Positions 1 through 8,629 of a DNA stretch of 30,065 nucleotides are shown piece after piece. The notes beneath the pieces are model-generated. The model had not been told where the DNA came from. It made no database searches and saw only the letters and a list, made by a program, of their open reading frames with translations. Positions within the stretch are counted from its first letter, which is position 1, and every line of letters begins with the position of its first letter. Origin of the DNA: Gonapodya prolifera JEL478 (taxonomy: Eukaryota; Monoblepharomycota; Monoblepharidomycetes; Monoblepharidales; Gonapodyaceae); assembly GCA_001574975.1 (NCBI GenBank), contig KQ965763.1:326675-356739 (forward strand), written 5' to 3'. The translations under genes were made by a program, and so were the position numbers.

Positions 1-887
1 GCCATAACTCGAAAAGGAAAGAGGGGAGTTGAGAGTTGGGCTCACAAAAAAAGAGGAGAGTTGAGAGGGTAACAACAGCATTAAAAGGGGAGTAAAGAGG
101 TGGCACCACCTCGCCTCAACTCGCCTTGTGAAAAACGTGATGAAGCCCATGCGACCCCAGAACTTAGGCGGACCGCAGCTCGATCTGAGGCGGCGCAGAA
201 CAGACTGCAACAATCTTGTTGCAATGGTAGAGGGTCCGTTTGTGCAGACACAGGGTGTGTGTGTACTTGTTTTATGGGGAGAAAATGGTAGTCTATGCTA
301 ACTCATTCAATTCGCGAAACAACGCGTTTTGAAGGCATATCCTCTTTCGTCCCATCTCGTCGTCAAGATCACATGAAATGAATAAATTGATACAATTCCA
401 CCACCCGTAAGCAATCAAAATTAAATTCTCGCAATAACCAAAATTAAATCTCAATCACCCGAATCTCAATCATCTGGCACTATTGGTAATTGAACAAGTC
501 CACAAAACAATCAAGAACCCCCTTTTTCCACAATGAAACACATCATGTAGCAACATCATGTGATATGTCAAAGGTGGTGGCATGCCACAATTCGCACAAT
601 CTCCACGCAGTACTTTCCCACTTGGCCACTTCAATGTTGTAAATATCCATTTTTGCCATGTGAATATTGGGTAGTCACATCGACACTCCTTTCTCCTCAT
701 ACTGGTATCTTCTGTTGAAGACACCTCGGGGTAGAGACGGTTTGGCCCACCGAGACCGGTCCGTCACACAAAGAAGAAGGGGTCTGTTGATCTAATGAAC
801 CGCCATTTTATTTATCGGGGTAAATCGGATATGTAGCTCATTTACAACTTTGCAAAATTTGAGTCATGAAGTTGTCTATGTATGGCA
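1..887. other. Left-edge non-coding stretch with purine-rich repeats
   Basis: No convincing gene is visible. The first 90 bases are purine-rich and contain two copies of a GAGTTGAGAG-type motif about 30 bases apart. Short open frames occur on both strands (for example 470-724 on the minus strand, with a few Cys residues), but none has a recognisable domain, a supported start or plausible splice partners. The 3' end of the membrane-protein gene begins at 888. Confidence 0.5.
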
Positions 888-1774
888 TCACGCCGTCGCG
901 CTCTCCTCCGCCTCCGCCTGCGCTTGCAACTCTTCGTCCTTTCTCTCATCGCTGGCACTCTCAAGATCCTTGCGTGCCCTTCGTCTCTCCAAACGTGCGC
1001 CAATCCACTGCCCGACGGCGGGAAGGGAGGGAAGGCGAGAGAGGAGTGAAGGCGTTTGGCGCTGGGCGTACTGCTCGCGGAGGCGGGAGATGTAGGCGAT
1101 GGGGTTGGGTAGATTGGGGAGATAGTCGAAGATGAAAATGATGATAATGTGACCGATGAGGTAGAGCACTGAGGGAATAAGCAGAAGAGACCGATTCGAA
1201 TAATAGAGGGGCAATTGAAGAAATGCCGGGTGTCACTTACGGAAGATGGCCACTAAAGTCCACGTTCGGAGACCAAGCGTCGAGAAAGTCAACAGAGTAG
1301 TGTAAGCCGCACGATATCAGCGCACAACGTTCAGCAGCACGACATATCTCACCAAGAAAGCCCGGAATGAAAAGCACGACGATCGCAATAGCGACCGGGC
1401 GGGAAGTGCGGAAGTGGAAGCAGAAGAATATGATGCAAATCTCTACCGTGGACGAGGTGTCACTCGAGGTGGACGTGCAGTTGGAGCTTGAAGTGGAAGT
1501 GTTGGAATCGGTCGAATTGCATGTGGAGTTGCCGGCGCCTGGTGGGGTGGTTGCGGTGGGAGTAGCAGCTGCTGGAGCGGTTGCGTTTGAGATTGAGGTT
1601 GTATCTGTACGGTAGAGCCCAGAGTGAGAACCATGGTGGGCATCTCTGTTTTCACGGAGACGATCGGGTCGATCGAAACCCACCCTGAGCGTCGGCAGTG
1701 GGCGATGCAGGACCGCAAGAGTGCAACAGGGCAAGGACGAACAGGGCCACGACGATGGTAGATGTGCGAGGCAT
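888..1774 (-). CDS. Small secreted/membrane glycoprotein of unknown function
   Basis: I do not recognise the family. The start at 1774 opens a typical signal peptide (MPRTSTIVVALFVLALLHSC) ending near an ADAQ site. Proposed exons are 1774-1684, 1604-1353 and 1168-888 (207 aa); all junctions have GT-AG ends and keep phase. The middle exon encodes a Ser/Thr/Asn-rich ectodomain with clustered N-glycosylation sequons (NAT, NST, NST, NTS, NCT). It is followed by a hydrophobic stretch running across the last junction (AIVVLFIPGFL, then LYLIGHIIIIFIFDYL) and a charged, Ala/Glu-rich tail that is probably cytosolic. A 12-base micro-exon (1252-1241) between good splice signals could be included without changing frame. 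This looks like a single-pass or hairpin cell-surface protein. The membrane topology is inference. Confidence 0.6.
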
Positions 1775-2450
1775 CGACACGAAATGAGGCTGGCAATGAC
1801 TTCTGCACTCAAAATGGACCGGCACATCGGGATGTCCACAGAAACTGAGGCCGGCGGAGATACGGAGCAGCGACCGCAGGGCCACGTGGGCACCCGCAGA
1901 CGGCAGGGAAACGACTCAGCGGGGATTCTTCTGGGCTTCTGAATGAATAAAGCAAAGAAAGAGAGCGACGGGAGGTTGGATGTTGTAGCTGGAGAAGAGG
2001 TGAGCACATGCACCGCAGCACACCACGGTATTTCTGCAAACAGTTCATCATACTTTTTTCTTCGTCAAGAGGTCAACATTGGCCAGAAAACGGTGGTAGA
2101 CTTTGCGTAGAAAGACGTGATTGTTTTCCTGATCTTTGTCCTGATGGAAAGTAACGAATGGTCCTGCGATGGAGGCTGACCATAGAGAATATTTACAGAC
2201 TGTAATATGAAATAGTTCAAATGGAAATTTTTGGTTGAATCTATTGAGCACGGGCGGCCAGTCAGCTCGCTTCGAACCACAACGAACCCCCGTATTTTCC
2301 CCGCTTGCAAAAGCGATGGCTGAGTCTTCTTCCCACGGCTTCCTGACTACCAGCGAGTTTTCAAGCTAGGATCCTCTTCCTCCTTCACGTGACCATCCTC
2401 TGGCCACTCCGACGGGTCTCGCGTTCGTTCAAAGCCGACGTTCAGCGAAC
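1775..2450. promoter_or_regulatory. Divergent intergenic region
   Basis: This roughly 680-base gap lies between the divergently transcribed membrane-protein gene (start 1774, minus) and the unknown gene starting at 2451 (plus). Open frames here are short, overlap in several frames and show no domain. The position makes it the likely shared promoter region. I could not pick a convincing TATA box. Confidence 0.4.
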
Positions 2451-3180
2451 ATGCCTACTTCGCTTTCGGGATGCCCGTCTCCGCACAAAGTAGCCAAGAG
2501 ACCTCAGAGATCTTGCAGATTGGAGTTGTCTGAAAACCAGCCTCCTCATAATGTTGGAATCACAGTGAAAAGTCTATTGACTAGTCTTTGCGACCATAAC
2601 TTCTTGACATCTCGGGAATTATCTTGGATGTTGAAGTGACATTTCTCTGTTAATTCTGGTTAAACCCAAGATTATCCTATTCTCCTGCACAGGCAATATC
2701 TCAACTTACTTTGCAATCGTACTACCCAGCAAATTCCAGTTATGCTCATGCAGATATAGTGCAATGGCACAGAGATTTTTTAGACGCTTCCCCCGTCTCG
2801 CGTCAGAAAGCATTTTTTGTTCTGGCAAAGGCGTTGGGACTTGCCACTGTGTGTTTTGGTACTTCTATGACTGATTTTGCAACTTTTGCATCACATTTCA
2901 CTCATTGTTGCAGGCACAAATGTTAAAAACCAAAGGAGTACCCTTAAACGCACTGTTGTGGTCCAAGCTTGTAGCAGAGGTTCTGCGTTGTCATGTTCGA
3001 GATCGGCAAAATGTTGACTGGACTCTTCTTGCGAAAGTTATGCTGGCCTTCAACATGGACAAAGGGACAATGAGTCGTGTAGTGACCGGATTGTCTTTAA
3101 GTGCGAGTGAAAAGGACGCTCTTGCGGCGGCAGTGGAGAAACGTTTTAAGGAAGTTACAGGCATATTTGGTAGCGCGTAG
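2451..3180 (+). CDS. Hypothetical protein, intron-containing
   Basis: I do not recognise this protein. The start at 2451 follows GCGAAC and opens a 62-codon frame. The last two exons are clear: one ends at 2848 before GTGTGT, and the next runs 2914-3180 after TTGCAG, ending KEVTGIFGSA and a stop. The C-terminal exon is helical and basic, with a VDWTLLAKVMLAF segment loosely like a small helical domain. The upstream junction is unresolved. Acceptor CACAG at 2692 opens the frame AISQLTLQSYY in phase 0, but the obvious donor (GTGACA, 2636) is phase 2. Reading on in that phase (QYLNLLCNR) and splicing from about 2738 to CGTCAG before KAFFVLAKAL is an alternative that also keeps frame. Transcript data would decide. 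Confidence 0.5.
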
Positions 3181-3426
3181 TTTTCGGACCCAACAATGAA
3201 GGGCCCCGACCCATTCTGTTTGAACAATACAGAGTTTTCCAATAAGCCTATAGCGAGGCCTTGCGCGGTATGATTGAAATGGATGTTGGACTGTGCTGAA
3301 ACGTTTTGTTGCGCCACTGTATTTGTTCTCCCATTCCGTACACAACCTATCAAACGACACATCGCTCTTCGCGCAACTACTCAGAATCCACCTCTCTTCA
3401 AACTCCAAACACTCTCCACCATCTCA

Positions 3427-5272
3427 ATGTCTGCCATCGCCGCTGCTTCGTTCTCTGTTGTCTCTGCTGTCCCCGCCACTCGCCCAGTCGACGCAATCGA
3501 CGGAATTGCCCAAGGAAAGGAAGGAAACAAAGTCGCGCAAGGAACTCAGACGGACATGGAATCGAACTGCGGCGTGCAGGATTCGCAAGGAGCTGTGTGC
3601 GACGTCAATAACAGCGACGAGGTCGACCTCACGGGCAAGAAACCACTCGCCCAAGGAAGTCGCCAACTGGACAACAAGTACATCAAGGACGCACTCACGT
3701 CCGACTCGTCCGACCCTTCCAACGGAGACGCATTTTCGGTCTCGGACGTCAACACAATGTCTACCGACGTCTCCGACACTGAAACTGACTCGGACACCGA
3801 CACATCCGCCGACTCTCATCTGCACTCGCCGCCGCTGCACCCGCCGCCGCCGCGTCCTTCGCAGCTCGGTATCGACGCCAAGACCTCGCTGACCACACTT
3901 CCGGCGTACCTCGCCCATTTGGGGTTGCCCAACGCCTACATTGCTCAGTTGACCGTTAAGATTGCGGATAGGTTCGAGCTGTGCAGGAGGACGGCTACAG
4001 GGGTCGCTCTCGGTGGGACGCAGCCGCCGTCGTCCCGCACCGCGCTGATCGCGGACACGCACTTGTGGCGGGTTCTACCGGGCACAGGTGCGTTGATGGT
4101 CGCAGAAGCGTAATGAAAATGATTGGGCTTAATGGGTGGAAGCGGGATGTTTGAGTTTCTTGGGAACTATCGAGGTTCACGGGAAGAAGCGGACCCATGG
4201 ACCACTCCCCTTGAACATGACAACCATTTGGACGTCGATAATTACAGGAGAATATACTACGCGAAGCGTGGTCCTGTTCTTGGTTGCACACCGATTGTAT
4301 TCAACTCACCCAAGTCCCCAAATCCAGGTTCAGGGTCACCCCCACCACCACCACGAGCCCATCCACCATCACGATCACCACCACCACCACCATCATCATC
4401 ACGGCGTGCAGCAGCAGGGCGTGCCTGTGCATGTCGTGCCTCATCTGTCGCGTTCTAAACACCGCGCGTCCTCCAGCGCCGGCCGGGACGACCGGCGCAC
4501 AGCGAGCGACGACGAGGATGAGGAAGCGGACGAGGCGGCGCGGAGGCGATGGAAGTGCAAGACCCGCACCGCCACCGCCACCGGCAGCACTACCACAACC
4601 ACACCGACCCCGAAACGCGCTCCCAAGATCACCGCCCCGCCGCCCCCGCCTCCTTTCTACCCGACACACTTCCACCTCTGCCTTCTCCTCTCCCTCCGCG
4701 ACCGGCGCCTGGTCCTCGCGTCGGCGTTCAACGACTCCCTGCGCCCGTCCCACGTGGGTCCGCCCACCCGCGACCCGGCGGGGTACTCTCGCCACGCCGA
4801 AGAGGCCGCCCTCGCCCGTCTCGCGCGCGATCCCGCGATGGCGCGGCACGCGCGGCGCCACGGCGTCGTGGCGGTGTCGATCCGCGTGGGGCGCGCGCCC
4901 GGGTTCGGCGTGGGGCTGAGCAGACCGTGCGAAAGGTGTGCGAGGTTGATGGAACGCGCCGCCGAGATCAGGAGAGTCGTGTGGTGGGAGGACGGTGCGT
5001 GGAGGGAGGCGAGGAAGGAGGAGGTTGTCGCGGGGGCGCGGTTGTCGAGTGGTGACGCGTATCGTCGGCGGGGAAGTCCTGACGTTGGTCCCGGTGGTGG
5101 GAGTGGCGGTGGGAGTCCTGGCGCGTCGGGATCCAGTGGAGGGTCGGCCGGAGAGGATGAGGATGAGGAAGCTAGGGAGGAGAGGGAGCGGTTGGTCAAG
5201 GCTGCGAAGAGGGAGGCGTGGCGCAAGAGGTGTAAGATGGAGAAGTTGAAGGCGAATAGGAAGTTTGGGTAG
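3427..5272 (+). CDS. Large protein with zinc-dependent deaminase core and His-rich tract
   Basis: The start at 3427 (CTCAATGTC) gives a roughly 596-aa product if one intron 4088-4142 (GTGCGT...GGAAG, possible branch site CTTAAT) is removed; the region 4143-4330 may hold a different or further intron. Order: acidic Ser/Asp-rich N-terminus; a helical segment (LPAYLAHLGLPNAYIAQL); a His-rich tract at 4335-4420; a basic/acidic linker; the deaminase core; an acidic linker; and a basic tail. The core shows RRLVLASAFNDSLRP, then HAEEAAL with the zinc His at 4793-4795 and the catalytic Glu at 4799-4801, then RPCERCARLM with the two zinc Cys at 4928 and 4937, then IRRVVWWED. That is the cytidine-deaminase-fold signature (H-A-E plus P-C-x-x-C). 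The substrate (free nucleoside, nucleotide or nucleic acid) cannot be told. Part of the OTT_1508-like fungal deaminases is possible but unverified. Confidence 0.62.
4335..4420 (+). repeat. CAC/CAT trinucleotide tract coding poly-histidine
   Basis: This run of CAC, CAT and CCA triplets encodes a segment with about 20 His residues, including nine consecutive ones, inside the deaminase-like protein. It lies upstream of the catalytic core, and its triplet nature makes it length-variable without frame loss. It may bind metal, but that is inference. Confidence 0.75.
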
Positions 5273-5404
5273 GCAGTACGTGGGGTGGGCTGTTGGAAAG
5301 GCGGAAAGACCGGAGGAGTGAAGTTTTGGGGCGGTACCGTTTGAACAATTGGATTTTAAGTTCTCAATGCATAAAAGTGACGCAGTGTGCCAAGTCAATC
5401 CATC

Positions 5405-6771
5405 TCATGATGTGGGGGGGGGGGGGAAACCATCCCCGTCAATGTCCTTCCGAAACACCCTCCCATGGCGCTCACACGCCGCCTCCACGACATGCACAAG
5501 ACCTTTGGAGATCTTACCGTCCACGCGGGTCTGCTCACCTCTGCGCCACATCGAGACATCGTCGTCTGCGTCCACCCGAAGAGGGTACATTCCGATTTCG
5601 AGCACGGGAAGCGCAAACACGAAATGGCTCCACGCTGCGCGAAGTCTTTCGAGGTGGAGATGTGATGCGGCGGGCGGTTGGGCGGGGGCCGAGGTGGCTG
5701 GCGCCAAAACGACGGGCAATGAAGGACTCTCACAGGCTGCACGCAAAGCCTTTCCAACCGAGGAACAAGCCTTGCGATCTGGCCCGCCGCAGTCCGGAGC
5801 ATGGACTCAAACCGGTGGATGTTATCCAGCCAGTGCAAGGACACGCTGAGATGCATCACCGCACACTCGCGTACACCGTGTCGTTGCCCGCCGCGACCCA
5901 CGAATACACCGTGCCACAGTCGACTTCGCCGAGATTGACGAGGTTGGGTAATAGGGTCCACCACGCTCATGTCTAGTTTTGTGTGGGTGCCGGTGACGTG
6001 CAGCGATTGGATGCTGATCAGGCAGGAAAGGGTGTTGAGGACGGTGGTGGAGAAGTGGCGCCACCCGTAGCGGTGTGCAGGGAAGAAGAAGGTCTTCAGG
6101 TTGGGGAAGCTGTCGAAGCTGATCGCGTCGTCAGTGTGTTCGCTTTTGTAGGAGGAAAACGCCAGGTTGCGAATCGCTAGAGATGTGACAGTGTCCATTT
6201 GCAGGGTGGGCGTTCCGAGCGACAGTCCTTCCTTCCATTCTACCGTAATTCCTTCGGGTGCCAATTTGGGACGGGCCGTCCGGAAAGGAGTTGCTGGAAG
6301 AAGGGGTGTTCCGGCTGCATGTCATAGTACATGCTGACCTTAGGAATTAGATCCAGCCATCGCGCAGATACCTCAACTCGCTCACGAACAAGCTCGCAGC
6401 CGATTCCATCGACGATAAGGTACTTGAGGTCGTTTAAAACGGCCTCCGTCTTGCGAAAGTACTCTGGGGTTGTGATCACAAGGCTTCCGATTCCAATGGA
6501 GGTAGCACGCATGGCAGGAAGGGGAGACCAAATCAGCTCCACGTTTCCATGATTGTTTTTGCGAATCGATCTCTGAACGCCTTTGGGAACTTCGGGTGGG
6601 GCCTCCACGAAATCCACCTTGAAGAGGATCGGGCAAGCTGTACCGTTGGGGGCTTCCAAGATCCGAACGGAGGACATCCAGCTGCACGAGACACGACACG
6701 CGGTGGAGTCCATAAATCAACGTGGGAGGTGGCCGATGATGGCAACGAGAAGTTCCAATGGAAGCGAGACC
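5405..6771 (-). pseudogene. F-box/LRR-like gene, frame disrupted or unresolved
   Basis: The ATG at 6771 opens an F-box start (MVSLPLELLVAIIGHLP), expected to bind Skp1 in an SCF ubiquitin ligase, followed by Leu-rich-repeat-like substrate-binding sequence. The F-box frame hits a TGA right after HLPR (about 6713), while the continuation (GLHRVSCLVQL) is in the next frame. Next comes an open stretch (VITTPEYFRKTEAVLNDLKY), then a well-supported intron 6385-6294 (GTGAGC...CTTCCAG, phase 1) leading to KLAPEGITVEW and LRR-like text (FDSFPNLKTFFFPAHRYGWR). Later segments, IARLVPRLERLCV and then VFALPVLEIGMYPL...VSMWRRG, lie in different frames, and I found no phase-compatible intron between them. 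Either additional introns escaped me or the gene is decaying. It is transcribed divergently from the Cys-rich gene. Confidence 0.55.
5414..5426. repeat. 13-base poly-G tract
   Basis: Thirteen consecutive G lie in the last codons of the F-box-like gene, where the minus strand reads as a Pro run just before the stop at 5405. Such runs slip during replication and sequencing, so the exact C-terminus is unreliable. Confidence 0.9.
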
Positions 6772-7147
6772 ATGTTTGCGACTGGGTGTCAGAGGCCGAC
6801 GAGGGATGAGAGCTCTGGTTTGAAGTTGCGCGAGACCGAAAGTTCTTATTAGCGACCGAGGAGATTGCAGCGATTTTGGTTAGCGATCGTTGCAGAGATC
6901 GAGTGGAACCTTTCGAACCTTTCGCGGGAACCTTTACCAGATTCGTGTTGTGAAGGAATCTCACGACACGGAGGTAGCGCGATGTGATCGATGGGAGGAA
7001 ACGAGGCATCCTTTTGAATGGATGGGAAGAGGCAGAGGCAACCATCCAAGCAAGCGGCGAGTATCCTCGGCTCAATATATCCACAACAAGTCTTGCTATT
7101 CAGCCGGATGGCCTGCGATATCATGCTGGCTACTTTATAAACCATAG
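6772..7147. promoter_or_regulatory. Divergent promoter region with TATA-like box
   Basis: This region lies between the F-box-like gene (minus, start 6771) and the Cys-rich gene (plus). A TTTATAAA sequence at 7134-7141 lies just upstream of the first Cys block, so the Cys-rich transcript may begin within or just after it. An open frame crosses this stretch but looks non-coding. Confidence 0.4.
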
Positions 7148-7574
7148 AAGAGGCTTTGCGTCCGGGAATGCTGCCCCCACTGCGCCGAACCTTGCAGCCA
7201 GTGCGGCAAAACATGCTCCACCGGCCTCAGCCACGCCGAAGACTTCTGCGACTGTGGAGGGGAGTGTCAAGTGTATGATGACATCGTGTGCGCATTGCAA
7301 TAACCTTTGCGTGGAGTGCGGAAACGTTGTGTGTCCTCACTGCATAGGGGGCAAAAAGTCGTGCATTTATTGCTTGGACTTGATCTATTCCACGTCTGGC
7401 GGTAATGACTCCGAAGGTGATGGTTCTGAAGCTGCTGGTTCCGCGAACGGTACAGCTGCTGAAGACGGTGGAGACGAAGACGGTACAGTTGAGGAAGGCT
7501 TAGCTGAGGACGGTACAGTTGACGGTACTGCTGAAGACGGTGTAGCTGAGGATAGTCCAGTTGAAGAAATATGA
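7148..7574 (+). pseudogene. Cys-rich tandem zinc-ribbon-like gene, apparently frameshifted
   Basis: Two neighbouring blocks have the same Cys pattern. In one frame (7154-7303) the DNA reads CCPHCAEPCSQCGKTC and then CDCGGECQ before a TAA at 7301. In another frame (from about 7287) it reads CAHCNNLCVECGNVVCPHC and CIYCLDL, followed by an acidic tail to the TGA at 7572-7574. The shared C-x2-C-x3-C-x2-CG pattern suggests a duplicated zinc-binding ribbon that once lay in one frame. A one-base shift near 7270-7287, or a short intron (GTGTATG at 7271 to GGAG at 7316, 46 bases, phase-compatible), would join them. No ATG precedes the first block, so an upstream exon or loss of the start is implied. 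A minimal intact frame could begin at the ATG pair near 7275 (about 99 aa). Function is unknown; protein or nucleic-acid binding is inference. Confidence 0.45.
7462..7570 (+). repeat. Degenerate GAAGACGGTACAGTTGA minisatellite
   Basis: The acidic tail of the Cys-rich gene is built from imperfect 15-18-base units of the form GA(A/G)GACGGTACAGTTGA. They encode EDGT/VEEG/AEDG repeats ending AEDSPVEEI. The unit length is a multiple of three, so copy number can vary in frame. Confidence 0.6.
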
Positions 7575-7614
7575 GTTTCTTAGGTGAGTCGGTGGCGCTC
7601 ATGAGTTTAATTTT

Positions 7615-7765
7615 TAATCTGGGTGTATTTAGGTGCTCAGCAGTACTAATGGGTGCTGAGAATTGTAAGGACGAGTGCTGATGAGGACTAATGAGTATTG
7701 TATTGTGAGTCGTACTGACGAGTGCTAAGGAGGATAACGGATACTAAGAGGACTATGAAATGAAG
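7615..7765. repeat. Degenerate GAGTGCTGATGAGGACTA-type repeats
   Basis: Downstream of the Cys-rich gene the sequence contains loosely repeated GTGCTGA, GAGTGCT, GAGGACTA and ACTAATGAG motifs. No long open frame crosses them and they resemble a decayed minisatellite or 3' non-coding sequence. Confidence 0.4.
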
Positions 7766-7941
7766 GGGCCCTTAGAAGAACAAGCGACTGCTAGGAGAAC
7801 AGGTGAAATGAGGAAGACAGTGTCTGTATCGCGTTTTGCGTGCTCTGTCGCTGCTACTTTCAGTTTATCCAAGGGAAGGATTGAATATTTTCAGATAAAA
7901 CGTCAAGACCTAGTTCCATCCATTCCCAACGATCACCAACA

Positions 7942-8478
7942 ATGTCTCGCCCCCACCTCCTCTCGCGCCGCCCACTCTTCTCCTCCCGGCTCGTCTCACT
8001 CCTGCAGCTCCCTCGCCGGGACCGTTTCCGCGACGCCCCTGTCGCCAAGATGCCGAGCAACTGCGGCAGCGCAGAGGACGTGCGGACAGCGGCACAGGCC
8101 GATGGGCGCACGATTGACGGCGCGGAGATTGATCCGGGATCTGAGCGTGGGCAGCGGGTCAGGGAATCGAGTTGTTCTCTCCTAAGTGCCGATCACTTGC
8201 GATCGGCGCCCATCTTGCCCAAGGCGAGCACCGCAGTGCTGATGCAAGACACTCCTGGCGACAGCGATGAGACATTGGAGAGCTTTGATACCGGGGCGGG
8301 GCTTTCAAGCGGCCTTGCTCAGTTGCAAATCAACCATCCCAACATCAAACCGAAACAGCAAATGGCCCGATTGAGAGCTGCGTCAGAGACTCCCGTGTGT
8401 GGGAAAGCTCTTTCTCCGTGTTTGTCGCTGGATTTTGGAGAGGATCAGGGGTCAGAGGCCGAGGTTGATTCAAAATGA
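7942..8478 (+). CDS. Possible hypothetical protein
   Basis: A single uninterrupted 178-codon frame starts at an ATG in good context (CACCAACAATG). I do not recognise it. The N-terminus (MSRPHLLSRRPLFSSRLVSL) is Arg/Ser/Leu-rich and free of acidic residues, as in mitochondrial targeting peptides. The rest is polar and low in structure, ending acidic (SLDFGEDQGSEAEVDSK). It has no intron and no domain, and an 83-codon antisense frame overlaps it. It may be a small lineage-specific gene or a chance frame. No promoter element could be assigned. Confidence 0.35.
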   Translation: MSRPHLLSRRPLFSSRLVSLLQLPRRDRFRDAPVAKMPSNCGSAEDVRTAAQADGRTIDGAEIDPGSERGQRVRESSCSLLSADHLRSAPILPKASTAVLMQDTPGDSDETLESFDTGAGLSSGLAQLQINHPNIKPKQQMARLRAASETPVCGKALSPCLSLDFGEDQGSEAEVDSK

Positions 8479-8629
8479 GGGCGCCGGACTGCGTCCAGAG
8501 GAGAGACCTTCCGGGACGAGGATAAGATCGTGAACCAAGGCGAATTCATTTATTTCTAAATCGATTTGAAGAGTGGCAACGCAAGTCTACACTCTACAAG
8601 CACCAAACAATCATCTCACAACCTCGCCC

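Noticed and set aside
470-724. Minus-strand 84-codon frame with several Cys and Trp
   Set aside because: The Cys spacing matches no zinc motif I know, and there is no supported start or splice partner.
888-1774. Similarity of the hydrophobic segment (VVLFIPGFL) to Pmp3/RCI2 stress peptides
   Set aside because: The typical Pmp3 two-helix text does not continue, and the protein has a signal peptide and long glycosylated region unlike Pmp3.
1237-2013. A 258-codon uninterrupted minus-strand frame
   Set aside because: Only its second part is coding; the signal peptide lies in another frame joined by a good intron (1683-1605), so the long frame is partly intronic and upstream sequence.
4301-5398. 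A 365-codon minus-strand frame opposite the deaminase
   Set aside because: It is Arg/Pro-rich GC-driven antisense of a coding region with clear deaminase motifs on the plus strand.
6984-7147. N-terminal extension of the Cys-rich frame
   Set aside because: It is low in plausibility, crosses a TATA-like sequence, and the first Cys block is in a different frame.
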